Assembly: GCA_010015675.1 (NCBI GenBank)
Contig: ML976979.1
Coordinates: 782,445-846,444, forward strand
Length of the DNA: 64,000 bases
Direction of reading: 5' to 3'
Source: Byssothecium circinans
Taxonomy: Eukaryota > Ascomycota > Dothideomycetes > Pleosporales > Massarinaceae
Shown here: piece after piece, positions 1 to 12,108 of the stretch
Layout of the letters: the number at the start of each line of letters is the position of its first letter
How positions within the stretch are numbered: position 1 is the stretch's first letter
Program-made: the position numbers and the translations under genes
The notes under the pieces: generated by a model
The model's database searches: none
Seen by the model: only the letters and a program-made list of their open reading frames with translations
What the model was told of the DNA's origin: nothing

Positions 1-752
1 GCGAATTGCAGAACTGATCTCGGTCGTGTTTTTCCCTTCTTCTTTGTCATCTTGGTGGGAGAGGAAATCCACTTTCCCCAGTGCCCTTTCCGCATATTAG
101 GAGAGGGTTTGTTTTACGAATCGATTCTTGATTCCTTCGGGGGAACCGTATCTTCCATCCATCTTCCATCTATCCCACAGACTTACTTAATTAGCATATA
201 TCCAAAACAAAATCCATCCATCATTCTCTCATCATGTCCAACATACCTCACCTCACGTTCAAACCAGCCCCCGTCCCTATCCCATCCCATCCCATCCGCT
301 TCCACCCTACTGACCTACCCACCATCACCACCCCTCCACAAACACAAAACCACCCCATCGCAGCCAACCAACTATCATATCGTCAATGTATACAAGAATG
401 GTGTTTAGTTATTACACAAGATATTCTATCAAACGGGCTCCCAAAACCCCGAAGCGAACGAAACAATAACCCAAGAAAGCAAGAAAGAGATTGGGGGAGG
501 AAAGAAAAGGAGCAACACTCGTCCAAAAAAGTGGCTAACCCATAACCCGGCCAAAATATGCACAACACACGACATGCAACAACCCCCGCAACAGTAACCT
601 AACCCCCCCGCTTGATGGATGCAAGTATGCAAGACAAGTAAAAAGGACGCAAAATATCTCCAATCCCACCACATAGTCACCTCATCTGAAATCATGAACC
701 CCGAACCCAAGCCCCATTTCCATCCCACGTCCCAATGCTACCCAAAAGTTAT
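1..752. other. intergenic, no gene seen
   Basis: Pyrimidine-rich, with C-rich runs such as repeated cccatc around positions 280-300. It holds only short open frames without recognisable protein character. The right end is probably the 3' untranslated region of the minus-strand ceramide synthase gene. Confidence 0.5.
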
Positions 753-2376
753 TTACGCAGAAGCCTTCTTCCTCTCCCTCACTCTCTCCCCACCACGTCC
801 CTCCCCAGCCTTCCCCACCGCCTCCCCATTAACCAACAACTTGGGCGTCCCATTCACACCCCCATTCACCACCCCATTCGCCTTACTCTTCCTCTGCTTC
901 TTCTTCCGATCCTTCCTCTCCGCGTCCTCCGTCTCGCTATCCTCATACTCGCTCCTCTCGTCCGCGAGCCCATCATTAACAATAAACCGATACGCGATCC
1001 GGCAGATCAAGAACCACCAGAAGAGGTTGACGGCCTGCAGAGCCGCGAGCAGGGAGAAGGTAATGTATTGCGCGAGCCGACACTTGTACTGTTGGGTTTC
1101 CCAGTTGAGCTCCCACGGCCCGACGGTTTGGAACTCGGTGAGGACGGAGTAGAGGATCTTGAGGTTGACGTAGTGGCGGAGGTAGCCCCAGACGCACATG
1201 AAGACGAAGAAGAAGGGGCCGACGATGGGGGCGTCGATGTAGTTCATGACTTTCGACGTCTGGCATTCTCGTTAATATCGCTCAACCAATTACCCAACGT
1301 GTGTGTGGGGGGGAGGGGAGACCAACTGCGAGGAAGAAATCAGAGATGTCGTGCGTGATGTAAACCGCAATCCCCATGTACGTGAAATGGAAGCGATAAC
1401 TGCACCAGATCAAAGTCAAGGTAATGAAATGATGCGCAACCAACTCCTTGAAATCCTTCCGAGGCTTCTCCAACATGAGCAGAAGCACAATCATCTGTTG
1501 CGCCCAGTAGCTCGCCTGCAGCAGATAGTACGCCTTGAAGTAGCTCTCGTGCGTCTTGTGCGGGAAGCCCTCGTACATGGCCGTGGTGTTGAAGTACCAG
1601 ATGGGCGTCCTCTTCATGACCCACAGCCCAAAAGGCCCAAAGACGGCAAAGTATATGGCGGTGTAGAATTGCTCCATGAAGCGCGCTTGTTTGGCTTTGG
1701 AGCGGATGCCGTAGTGTAGTGCGATGGGCCGGATGAGGCGCTGCATGAGGAATTCGCGGGTGAAGGAGAGGACGATGGTGTAGAAGCCGACGAAGGCGAA
1801 GTCGCGTGCGCCTTTGCCGTATTGGACGGGTCCATTATCGCCGGGTTCTCGTGGTAACGGGTATGAGAGGAAGAGGCCGGCGGCGATGGGGTTCGACGGT
1901 CGTGGGTTTACGAGGTAGAGGGAGACTATTATGAGCGCGAGGGTGAGAGGGAGGAGCCATGTGTGCCGGAAACATAGGCGTTTGGCTTTGGAGAGCGCTC
2001 GTCTTATTGTGCGGCGTTTCGAGCGACGGGTAGCTTTCTCACGCTGCGAAGCATATTAGCACTCCTCTCCAATTCCATGCTTCCGAATAGAAATGCGTAC
2101 AGAGTTCTCCGTCGGTGTAGGCGGCGGACTCCCTAGCGTCGCAAAAGCAGCAACATCACTATCGCCCGGAAGCTCTCCTCCGAGCGCACTACTCTTTCTT
2201 CTCCTGCCGACTTTTCCATTACTGCCGTTCTGACTGTGTGATGCGGTTTTCTGGAGGGCCGGAAAGGGCTCGATTTCGGACGCGGCCATTTTCACACGGC
2301 GGAATGCGAGTGGAAGTGGTGAGTGGGAGTGGGAATTGTCGTTGAGATCTGCGGCGGACTGCGCGGAGGTCGTCAT
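753..2376 (-). CDS. lag1: Ceramide synthase (sphingosine N-acyltransferase), TLC domain
   Basis: This ER membrane enzyme acylates sphingoid bases with acyl-CoA to make (dihydro)ceramide. Exons are 2376..2101, 2043..1327 and 1259..753, with introns of 57 and 67 nt; the total is 499 aa. The N-terminal 92 residues are hydrophilic and Ser-rich. A basic stretch (93-118) precedes the first membrane segment at about 121-138, and a segment ending in a Tyr-Pro-Leu-Pro motif follows. The TLC domain runs from about 200 to 395. It contains the Lag1 motif near 295-330, including the His-His pair at 296-297 and the His-Asp of THDISD at 323-324. The C-terminus is charged and Lys-rich, as in fungal Lag1. The chosen ATG is the first methionine; the longer open frame upstream begins at a TTG. 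Joining the frames across both introns gives continuous family-like sequence, so the call is firm. Whether it is the Lag1/LagA or Lac1/BarA paralogue cannot be decided here. Confidence 0.93.
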
Positions 2377-3010
2377 TTTGAATTTCAGAAAGGAGACGAT
2401 CGCCAAGAATTAGGGTCGTGAGGTAATGTAACAAACGGATGCAATTGGCCGTGGGAGATTTGGTGGAAGGAAACTCTGAATTATTATTACTTGTATGGGT
2501 GGAAGCTGGTATGGAGGGCTGATGGCAGTTATAATGTCGTGTGTGGAATTGCTGCTACATTTGGAGGCAACGTCCCGGATGGTCCGCTCGGGAGGCGCGG
2601 ACAGCGTTCGTGCATCCATTCGTGAAGGACAAATAGATGGTAAGAATACGAGCTTACAGTGGCACTGTGCACGAGTAGGAGGAGCGCGGATATTGCTGAC
2701 TTTGACTTGGTACTCAGGTACCACTTGAGTAGACAGGGGCCGGAAGCCACGGTACCCTCAACACAACCTTGAGTCTCGCGATTGTACTCGTAGTACAGTT
2801 AAACCTCTCTGACATCTTTATGAGTGGAAATTAAGGAAAGGCATGGCTAAAATTTGACACAATACTGTGTTCATATCTCAATATTGTAAAGTCTTGTAGA
2901 CACATGAAGATCAACCCTATATACCAGACACCCCATGCCCAGAACGCCGTGCGTAAATGCGACCACTCTCTCACTCCACTCACCCCCAAGTTGATGACAA
3001 ACTTTCACAC
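2377..3010. other. intergenic between lag1 and erv41
   Basis: Presumed lag1 promoter and erv41 3' region. Only short antisense open frames occur, and none looks like protein. The stretch 2780-2950 is relatively AT-rich. Confidence 0.5.
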
Positions 3011-4404
3011 CTAATCAAAGGCCATCTTCTCCTCCCGACCGTAGCCGCCGCCATAGCTGCCGATGACACCCATACTCCCTCCACGACCCCTCTGCTTGCG
3101 TCCCCAGACCTCCATCCCCCAATCGAACATCTGCCAGCACCAGCCACCCGCAACCATAACACCAGAGATGACGTTCACCAACCGAATCAGCAGCGGGAAG
3201 AAACCGCCCCATTCTTCCGCTACGGTAAGCGTGATGGGCTCAATGTCAAACTTGACAAAGATTCCGGGTACGTAATTTTCGGGGACTGTATGGCTTTGGC
3301 TAGTCACGGCGTACTGGTTCGTTTTGATGGCGTGCGAGGAGTGGAAGACGGATTTGGCGGGGTGGGATTCGCCCTTGCGGTTCACAGCTTCGAGAAGCGG
3401 AAGGAGGGATGCGTCGTCTGTGTAGATGGTGGGGACGATGCTGAGGTAGTATTGGAACTTGTAGAAGTGTTCATCGGTAGTGGCGATGGTCATGTCGAGC
3501 GGGTTCTCGAGGGACGGGTAGTACGGGCCGAAGGACATCTCAGTGATGATGTGTGAGAAGTTGAAAGCTGTTTCGTGTTAGTCCTCGAATTCATTGCGGT
3601 CTCCTTCGTCATATATGAGGGTGTGTGTTCCATCATACCAGTGTGATCCAAGTGCTCCCCAAACTCAAGATAACCATGTCCCCTCGCCGTGATGTGGAAA
3701 TCACCCTGCACCTTGTTGCCATCCAAGCTCCCAAAGATCCTACACGCATCCGGCGATCCACGAACCCTGGGTGTCTTGGGGAATTTCTTCTTCTTCTTCG
3801 CTGCGCCCAATTGGTCATGTACATCCAGAAACTCTTCCCAGCCAGGGTGTCCCGCCTCGTTGTCACCCAGGGTGTGCATATGCTTCTTCTTTCCCCAGAT
3901 CTCCCAGTTCGTGGGGTCCTTGCGCAGCAGATCACCGGCGAGTGTCCGGTCACCCGCAGCGTCTTGCATGTTTACGTGGAGATCAGCGCAGCGCATCGCG
4001 ACTACAACATCGATGTTTATTTGCATGTCGTGCGATATGCCTTTCTCAACGGAGAAGGTCTGGGTGGTGGTTCCGGCGAACCAGCGTCCTATTTCGGACC
4101 AGGAGAGGTAGATGCATGTGATAATAAGGAGGGCGGTCCATGATGAAGAATCGCGGCCGCGGGTGAGGTATGTCTTCTTGGTTTTTGCTGAGAATGATAT
4201 TAGCGGGAGTAGTGAAGCTTGAGCAGGCCGCGCAAACTCGAATGCTGCAGCAACAGCTTCGACTGAATACAATTGAAGGCTCATTTCTCCCCTCTAAAGA
4301 ATGGATCGTAGGGTATACTCACGGAAAGCGTCGAAACTTGAGATACCACCCTTCTTTGCCCCGAATGCATCCTCGTCAAGATCACGATCGCTAAAACCGT
4401 TCAT
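3011..4404 (-). CDS. erv41: ER-Golgi vesicle protein Erv41 (ERGIC-2 family)
   Basis: Erv41 pairs with Erv46 in COPII/COPI vesicles as a cargo receptor that returns ER residents and moves membrane cargo between ER and Golgi. Exons are 4404..4323, 4187..3639 and 3567..3011 (395 aa), with introns of 135 and 71 nt. The N-terminus has an FDAFPKT-like cytosolic segment before a membrane span at about 44-62. The large lumenal part contains the typical DFHITARGHGY segment, followed after intron 2 by FNFSHIITEMSFGPYYPSL and NPLD. The PGIFVKFDIEP motif lies just before a second membrane span near 330-358, and a short Gly-rich cytosolic tail follows. Length and topology match the family. It lies in tandem downstream-to-upstream with lag1 on the same strand; both products act in the early secretory pathway, but nothing indicates co-regulation. 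Confidence 0.93.
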
Positions 4405-4809
4405 TGTGCCACGGGTTGGCGCGTCGCGCAAAAAGGGCACTGCAGGCCCGGTGCGACTCGAAATATCAAAAGGTGAAGAAAAAGAGTGTGTGGTTGCGGC
4501 AAGGGAGGGCGTTGTCGACGCCGCTGTACTTTCTCGAAAGAACACCTGGAGTTTCAGCCTTATGCGGCATTGGTAGGTGCACGGGCCATATCTCGGGGGT
4601 GCTGGATTCGGCTCGCTCGAATTTGTAGTCACCACAATCATATCAACAATCAAATGATGGATCATACAGCATTCTTGAAGACATGCTTCTAGGTCATGAT
4701 TCATTGATCTAATTAAGTAAAGTTACAAACATGGCTTGATCGGCTCATCACACAAGCCTCCCAACACCGTTCATACATTCCCAGCCATGAGACCCATATC
4801 ACCCACCAT

Positions 4810-5567
4810 CTATGCCGCCTCATCCTTCAGCGCGCTGTACGGATGCTCTCCATTCTGACCCACTGAAGTCCTCGGGTACCCAGCATCCAATCCGGACTGC
4901 GCATTCCTCTGCGCCAGCTTCTGCTCAGCCAACCTCGATGGATCGCTGTCCGTTCCGACCTCACTAAAGGGGGTCTTTCCCTCAAGATCATTCGACTCAG
5001 TCAAATTCTTTCCCTTTGGCTTTGAGAGTCCAGGGTCCTGTGCCTTTGCATCTGCTCCCGCGTAGCCTCCGACTAATCCTCCAGTGGCACCTCCACCTGC
5101 ACCAGAGCTGAAGTTCGACGAGGCTCCAGATCCGCTGTTGGTGTTGTATGTAGGACCCACGCCAAACTCTTTACCAAGGCCCTTGCCGGCTTGGAGCTGC
5201 TGTGTCTCGCTCCATCCCTCTTGAGCTTCGCGGGCCTCGGCGTCGACTGCGGGAGGGAGCTTGGTAGCTGCTGATGTGTCGGTGGTGTTTGTGGTTGTGG
5301 AGTGAGAGGGTTGCTTGGAGGCAGCGGCGTGTGGGTTCCCCTCTCCGAAAGTACCGGAACCTTTGAGGGACTCGGCGGCGAGAGAGTCTGACGTTACGAC
5401 GCCGACGGACTCAGGGACTGCGTTCTTGTAGTCGGTGACCTTCAGCAATTGTTAGCGAGTGTTTCATGGAGTAGGCTGGCACATCACAATGATAGCCCGC
5501 AGGCTACGAAATGCTCGTGACAGCTGACTAGGTAAGTTCGTACCTTTGTTCCTGCGGAGGTAGGCAT
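4810..5567 (-). CDS. Small hydrophilic Gly/Ser/Ala-rich protein, unknown function
   Basis: Two exons, 5567..5544 (8 codons, MPTSAGTK) and 5439..4810, flank a 104-nt intron with GTACGA donor, a GCTAAC branch-like site and an AAG acceptor. The junction is in phase and gives 217 aa. The protein has no signal peptide and no membrane segment. It is rich in Gly, Ser, Thr, Ala, Asp and Lys, with a glycine-rich centre around residues 105-135 and a charged C-terminus. The composition resembles LEA-like or conidiation/stress-associated intrinsically disordered proteins of filamentous fungi. That is inference from composition, and I do not recognise a domain. The gene lies next to another small hydrophilic protein (6185..6514) in the same orientation, possibly a functional pair. 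Confidence 0.75.
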
Positions 5568-6184
5568 TTTGCTGAGCTTTGATTGTTTCAAGGGTTTGAA
5601 TTGATTTGGAAGGGTATTTCAGTGTTGGAATGTTGGTCGAGAGAAGTGGGAATGAAAAGGCTTTGTCTTTTTAGCTAGAACCGTTTTATATTTCAAGTGC
5701 TAGCTCTCAAGCATGTCGTCAATGCCCAATCATTTTCCATTGCATCTACATGACGTCAAATCTCCACCCTTTCTCTTCAGGCAACTGCACACCACGCCAC
5801 TACACGGAGTAAATAATGCCATAATCAAGTACATGGCGAAATTGTTCGCCGCCGATTAATATCCATGATCCTCGTTCTCAGAGGGGTGCCCGGGAAGCGT
5901 TGCGTGACTGTTGTTTTTGAGCATGAATGCACGTGTATATAAGACTCGATTGAGAGAGGACAATTTGAGCAATCAATGATGTAGATATCTGGAGGATCAA
6001 AATTTCCACGTGAAAGAGCGAAAACAAATGGCCTTTGTCACTTGAAATATCGTAAATGACCTCACAGACGAAGAGGCATAAAAGTTTTGAATTTGAAGGA
6101 GATTTCATTTGAGCTTCAATCTCTGAAGCTATGCAGCACTGATATCATGACATTCATAACCACAAGCTCTCTCACTACGCCCAT
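5568..6184. other. intergenic between two small hydrophilic-protein genes
   Basis: Presumed promoter of the 4.8-5.6 kb gene and 3' region of the 6.2-6.5 kb gene. No convincing reading frame. Confidence 0.4.
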
Positions 6185-6514
6185 CTACTTCCTAAGCGGC
6201 GGCTTTCCATAATCCTCCCCGGTCGTCTGCGCCAATCCTGCCTTATCCTTCGCTTCCCTCGACACAGCATCATTCGGGATCCCATCCAACCCGTCCTTGG
6301 CCTGCCGTCCTGTGCTGCCCACATTATCCGTGGTAGCGGGCTCACGCAGCGTTTCGTTACCGAGACCGGAGTGTGAAAGATCTTCGGCACGGCCGCCGGA
6401 GCCGACGTTGACGGTGCGCGCGTCTGCGGAGTTGAAGTCGGAGGCTGTGGGGGGTTGCTCTGGGAGCGGGAGGTTGGCTTTGCGGTCTTCGATTGTTGAG
6501 GGGTCGGATGGCAT
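6185..6514 (-). CDS. Small hydrophilic protein (109 aa), unknown function
   Basis: Single coding exon with an ATG start at 6514 (MPSDPST). The product is polar throughout, with no signal peptide, membrane span or cysteine, and it ends in PPLRK. Repeated short acidic/basic stretches suggest an intrinsically disordered, stress-associated fungal protein. A good intron lies in the presumed 5' untranslated region: donor GTAAGT at 6646, CTAAC branch site near 6580 and CAG acceptor ending at 6568 (79 nt). It supports a real spliced transcript starting upstream of about 6650. Function is not recognised. Confidence 0.7.
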   Translation of the reverse strand: MPSDPSTIEDRKANLPLPEQPPTASDFNSADARTVNVGSGGRAEDLSHSGLGNETLREPATTDNVGSTGRQAKDGLDGIPNDAVSREAKDKAGLAQTTGEDYGKPPLRK

Positions 6515-8256
6515 TTTGGCGGGTGGGTGGTGGTTTGATTTTTTGGTGGTGGTTGTTTGGAAGGTTTCTGGGAGTGTTAGGGGCGATGGTGGTGAGGGTG
6601 CGGGAGAGAAGGGTAGGGAGAGGGCCTTCTACCGGGGCAAACTTACAAGGTGTCTTGGTGAGAACAATGAGATCAGTTGTTCACTTTCTCCTTCGTTTCG
6701 TTCGTGCAAGTGTATGCGTAAAAAGGGACAGAAACCAAAACCCTTATAAACGTCCCCAAACTCCTCTGTGCCCCACGGTGACGTCAACCACTCGCAACAA
6801 CCCCTCCAAAGCCTTCCCCTTTAGTAAACACTCATCGAAGATTCGCAGCATCGAGAAACTTTTGCCAAGAAAAGACGTCATCTTAACGTCAATAATTGAG
6901 ATTCGTTGGTTTTGGTGGTCGGGGTCGTTGAGCCACATCTGTGCTGCATGCGAGAGATGTGCCTGAGGCTTCAACAACACCCATCCTACCTAAAAAGGTA
7001 GTGGTTTCAGTCCGGCTTGCAAGCTCCGTCAGTCAACTGATATCAGAGCGCCCTCGTCAAAAATCCTCAGGTATTAGTGTTGGGTTTCCAATCTCATGAG
7101 AGACATCATTTTCCTTTTGTTACATTGAGCGCAACGGACGTCTCGGGGAATAGTTAGTCTCTTTGAGCGCACTTGCTAAAAAATAATAGTTTGCAATTGG
7201 CAGTATAAGTAATAGTCCGCGAAAGTTGAGTGCTGATCATGGCGAGGCTGAATCGCTCAAGTCGACAACAGATAGGATTGAATGCTACCTAGGCGTGAGG
7301 TTACAATCCCTTGAAAACCCGAAATAACATGCTAAAGTAGAAAACGGAATATCTGCCAACTTACTGCAGTTCGTATATCGCGACCGAAATAGTAGATCGC
7401 AGCGTCATAGTGATTGCTTGCATCCTGCATGCCGCACAGTGTTCTTTCACCTGCAGGATGCAGCCAGGCCCTGTAACTCGTTACTACATAGTGCATATAC
7501 ACATAAAGTTTACCCATCTCTAAACTAGCCAGCGCCGAAAAGTATGCGCAACCCGCGTTCCAATACGAAAGGAAGTAAATGAAGCTGTCAATTCCCTTTT
7601 ACCGACCCCACAAACATGTAAGACCTATATCTCGCCACACGACAGTTCAGCTATCCACCCATAAGGAGCCCCCAGGAGCCCCCAATCCCGAGCTGTGGAA
7701 AATGTCCGAGAGCCGACGCATGACCCAAGTGACCGGAGCCCTCAATATCGGGATGAGAAGCGACCCTAGTGGAGGATTTAAGGTTCTGATTACTGATGTG
7801 GGTGTGTGGCACTGTCCGAGTATAGATATGAACATCTGAGGTGAATACTAGCGCCCTTGGTTACTGTTAAGATTAGATAAGCTTTGAGGAGAAAGAAATG
7901 CTGGGAGTAGGCTTCGTATGGATGGTTTGATATTAATGCAGGGTGGAGTGAAGATGTGATGGGTAGAAAAAAGACCGTGTGGTATCCGTTCTATGCCGAC
8001 CCCAGCGATGATGCTAAGGTATCTCAAATACAAAGGTAGAAATTCAATGTCGAAAAAGAAAGTCGTAGGGACAGCGATGGAGGCTGGCTAGAACGTATGC
8101 TAACGTCGGCAGTCGGCGAGCCAAATGCAGCAGCCGCACCCACCTCCCGAATAAACCTTGACTACAGGCGCAATGTGGTAGTAATCAGTGGAGACTATGG
8201 CCTTGTCATCACCTTCCAAGCTTCGCCAGACCATTGACAGAAGTATTCCGGCGCCA
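6515..8256. other. gene-free stretch, about 1.7 kb
   Basis: Contains the promoter and 5' untranslated region (with the intron 6568-6646) of the minus-strand small protein. The 7.0-8.2 kb part is featureless. Short open frames on both strands (for example 7579-7839 plus) show no family resemblance. Confidence 0.45.
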
Positions 8257-9363
8257 TCAGGGTACGGAAGCCCAGTTAGCTAAACACGTAACGTTAGTAT
8301 CGGTATCAAGTGTGAATAACCGCGCTTGGACTTACTCTGGAACCATTGTCGGAAGGATACAGGCTGTATATCCGGAAAGGCTGAGTTCAGGTACGCAGGA
8401 GTCGCCAAGTCGTAATGCCCCTCTGCGGTCTCGATGAGGGTCGCAAGACGGCGTTGCTTGAGCACGTCTCCCGCCATCTGTGCCATGGTCATCTGGTATT
8501 GCAGGCCGGCGGTGTTTTGCCATTCGACATTGTAGAACTGGCGGCCTGTCGTAGAATTAGCCAACGATGTCTCATCTCAAATGAGCATGACGTACCTCTA
8601 CACGTCTGTATGACTTCTATGAGCTGATTCACACTCATTCGATCTCCGCTCATTGACATCTCGTGCGGCCATGAAGGCATGTTCATCGACCGCACCACGA
8701 ACCGTGCTACATCATACACCGACGTGAGAGTCAGGTACGACAGGTTTTGTGCGGAATCGTAGACCGGTGCTACAGCCGTCATATTCCTAGGGTCTGCAAT
8801 ATAGTCTCCTTCATTGGCAAAGCCGGTGTTGACTCCGATGCGTTGCGAAATCATACCGTTGACGGAGAACCTCTCGAAGAAGACTCCGCATACGAACACG
8901 GTGGATTGGATATAATTGCGGTAGTGTTGTAGTCGAGCCAATGCAGCATTCCGTCCACGGTCGAGCAAGCCGTTCTGGGCACGCAGTGCAGGTCGTCCTT
9001 CAAATTCGGCTGGGGCAAAACGGCGGACTCGACATGCTACGGCAGCTTCGATTAGCCGAAGTTGAGCGTTGCCGGTAACGGTCGATATGACGGTGTCGAC
9101 ACCCATGAGTGAGTGCTTGATCGATGCCAGATCGTTGTAGTCTACAACTTGGCATTGGTACCCCTGAGATAGAAGTCCTGGTTGCGGCTTCGGCTCGTTA
9201 GTATTCGAGAGAAAAGAGCATGGAATGAAAAGGGGCGTGGAGAGTGAAAACTTACACTTCTAGATAAGACGACAAGCTGATGGCTTGTAGAGTCATGGAT
9301 CTCACGAGCAATATGGAGGGCCAAGCTACAGGTGCCGGCGACGGCTACACGCATTATCGACAT
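8257..9363 (-). CDS. NmrA-like / isoflavone-reductase-like NAD(P)-binding protein
   Basis: Four exons, 9363..9256, 9187..8596, 8545..8336 and 8279..8257, are joined in phase by introns of 68, 50 and 56 nt and give 310 aa, the usual length for this atypical SDR subfamily. The N-terminus (MSIMRVAVAG) is the first strand of a Rossmann fold. It is followed by a segment ending in LVVLSRS and then a GVDTVIST strand, as in NmrA and phenylcoumaran-reductase-like proteins. FAPAEFEG corresponds to the conserved region after the third strand. Members bind NAD(P)H and act either as redox sensors of nitrogen regulation or as reductases in secondary metabolism; the substrate here is unknown. The glycine-rich loop is degenerate (AGTCSLALHIA instead of GxxGxxG), so cofactor binding may be weak. 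A second in-frame ATG lies three codons downstream of the chosen start. The first-intron acceptor (AAG at 9188) is the least certain junction. Confidence 0.85.
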
Positions 9364-11731
9364 GATGAGGACGATGGGTGAAAGGGGGACTGTATTAAAT
9401 GGCAGGTGGATGCGCAGTTGGGCAACGATACTGACACCGTTTACGCTCCGTTGCAGACTGGCATAAGTCGTTTCAGCTCCAGTGAAATCCAGGGCTCTTG
9501 AGAGAGGGATTCCTATGGTGGCAGAAGTGGAACGATTCCTATGACTCAGAATGCGGAAGTCTTGACAATCCAAGACGTTGAAGTGGCAAGAAGACGTACC
9601 CAAACAGTAAGAGTTCTCCGAGAGAGGCTTATGGGATATGCTAGAAAAGGCAGTGGCATTTGCTTAAGTCCTGCAGGATGGCCAGGGACTAACAGAAGCA
9701 CCAATGGTGGAGCAGCAGGCACTATATCAGTCGATAGATGGTATGGATTGTCCGCTGAACTCAACAGGCAAAACAGCGTCCAGCTTCCTGGAAGCAGCGC
9801 CCACCACTGAGTGAACTAATCCGGATGTTGCGGGAATGGGTGGGTTCGGTGAGGAGAATGCTGTCCAAGGCAAAAGCCACCATAGAAGTTGCGTTTGCCT
9901 TGTACTAACGCCCGTTCGTGATATCAGTTCATCTCCGGCCTGGCTTGATGTTGTGATTTGTGCAATATAACTTGGCAAAAGCACACTGTACGTCTTGGCT
10001 CGAGCAATGGGAACATCTCAGTAGCTATTGACGAAAAGCAAGAGCCATGGAGTTATGTTCCACTTGACAGATTTGGAGTGATGCCTAGGACGACCCGTAG
10101 CTAGGGTGTGTTTTGTAGTTCTTTGGTGGAGCTCGCAACATGCCGGGTACGGCCTCCCCACCGGCGCCATCCCTGCAATGGTAGTATTCTGTAGGGTCGT
10201 TCATTTCACCCGAGCTTGAGCTGGGTCCAATTAAGAGGCAGATGCTGGGGCCGTAAAGAAGGACGGCGTCTTGGGCCGCGTGTGACAGAAACAAAGGCCG
10301 GGAATCTCGAGGCCACAACACGTTGGCTCCAATGGTTCAGCCCTAGAGTGGCAAAATACCGTCCGCAAGGTTCGCCTTTCACCGCATCATGAACAGGTCG
10401 TTGCTAGCCTCGGAGAGATCTGAAAATGAACAAACCATGTGGGCGAGCAAATCCCAACTGCACGACGGCGATCTTGTGGCGCTCTGGTCTTCAGGCTCGG
10501 CCACAAGGATCAACCAAGCATGAGACGAATGAAAAGAATGCAAAAAAATCATGGTGATGACACTATGCGGAGGGTGTTGAAGCCCGTCCCGAATAGGAAA
10601 TTGGGGGCCATTTCCGGTGAATTCTCGGTAGATGTTGAGGTTTCTCGAACGTATTGGCGGAGGGCTAGGTTTCTATACGGAAAAAGAGACCCGGAAGAGA
10701 GTGAAAATGAGATGTAAATGGTATTCGGTGAGAACTGTGACCCTTCATCCACGGTCCGCAGTGTAATGCTTGGTGTAGGGTGCGATGAATGGAAAACGGA
10801 GACTAGCGATGCCCCAGGCCTTAGCGCGAGACCAATAAGACTGAGAAATGCTCTAGGCAGAGAAAGAGGACGAGCTGAGATGATTGGCGTGAGTGAATTG
10901 AGCGTATGAGCAAAACATTCCAGCTCTCTGCAGACCAGACTTCTGCCTTGAGTGAGGAAGTTCAAACCGGTGACTGTGGAGCCTACGAGCAGGTGATGCG
11001 ATGATTGGACTTGAGGAGATACTTTGCTGTGGTCAGAAGGGTGGAATTTTTTTGAAGACGGCTAGATGGAGATGCGCATATGCGATTGCAATGTTCTGCA
11101 GACAAGGTCAGCTCCATCTTACGGTGAGGGCCAAGGGTACGAACAAGGGCGCCGATTACGAACAGGCAACGACTTGCCTAGACGTTTGCCTTCTTCGCGT
11201 GGGAGAAGTTTCGGACATTTGGATGAGCGAGCCGATAAACTGGATGATTCGAGTCGGGACGAAAAAGGGCGAAAACATCGCTCGTTGACATGGAACGCCG
11301 ATGGGGTTGGTGTGGTCATGTGATACAGCGTCCAACATTTGAACTGCTCAAGTGCTGCATGCAGCATTAAACATTAAATACTGAGCTGAACTTATGTTCG
11401 CTTGCGAAAGGATCAATAAGGAAGCAACAATCTGTAGTCACAGGATAAAGAGGAACCCGACATCGACCTCCAAGCTTCATGTTGCTTTTGGAAAGACGCT
11501 AACTACTGGTGGATTAGCATTATCACGTGCCAGCGCGTCATCATGGATACTCGGGTGGATCACCTAGGCAAAATGGAAGAGGCAGTCCTATTCAAAGCAT
11601 AATCATCTATAGAAGTTCGATCAGCATGTACGCTCTCAAATGTTCATATGAAGCGCCATTGAGACATACCATGGTATATGCTCTTCGCGGGATTCATCCG
11701 AGACGGAATGGCTGTATTGATATACCGCCTC

Positions 11732-11737
11732 GACGCG
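11732..11737. promoter_or_regulatory. ACGCGT (MCB/MBF-type) site
   Basis: Perfect palindromic hexamer inside the larger palindrome CTCGACGCGTCGAG, about 500 bp upstream of the homeobox start. ACGCGT is the binding site of the G1/S factor MBF in yeasts. Function here is inferred. Confidence 0.35.
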
Positions 11738-11783
11738 TCGAGCTACGCGGCAATGGTCTCATGTCGCTAACCGTAGCTCGTGG

Positions 11784-11789
11784 ACGCGT
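11784..11789. promoter_or_regulatory. ACGCGT (MCB/MBF-type) site
   Basis: Second ACGCGT, 52 bp downstream of the first and about 450 bp upstream of the homeobox start. Confidence 0.35.
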
Positions 11790-12102
11790 TTCCTTACATT
11801 ATTGTTGTGCAATTGCGTGATAAAAGGAGCTATGTTGTTTAAAATTAATATTTCTAACAATCACGGAAGATGCGTGGTGACTTTCGCCTGATAGCTTCCT
11901 GGAAGACCTGGATGAAGGTAGTGGGAAACTTGTGATAGGATGAGGCTCAAGCCTCAAATCACAATCCCATCATAGGATTGCATAAAGCTTATGCACGGAC
12001 AGCCGCGTCCAACGGTAATAAGACGCAATAGCTCTCACGATGCTCTGTGCGGAACCCACCTCGGCCCGTCCGTGCGGTGACGCGATAATGCTTCAACCAT
12101 AG

Positions 12103-12108
12103 ACGCGT
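12103..12108. promoter_or_regulatory. ACGCGT (MCB/MBF-type) site
   Basis: Third ACGCGT, about 130 bp upstream of the homeobox ATG. This is the best placed of the three for promoter function. Confidence 0.4.

Noticed and set aside
735..1358. 207-codon plus-strand open frame over the lag1 3' exons
   Set aside because: Antisense shadow of the well-supported ceramide synthase exons; composition is low-complexity and it starts at a poor codon.
9542..9548. TGACTCA upstream of the NmrA-like gene as a CpcA site
   Set aside because: A single heptamer without pathway context; expected by chance a few times in 64 kb, unlike the trpC site where control is established.
10549..10965. 138-codon minus-strand open frame
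   Set aside because: Begins at TTG, has no domain-like content and no splice context.
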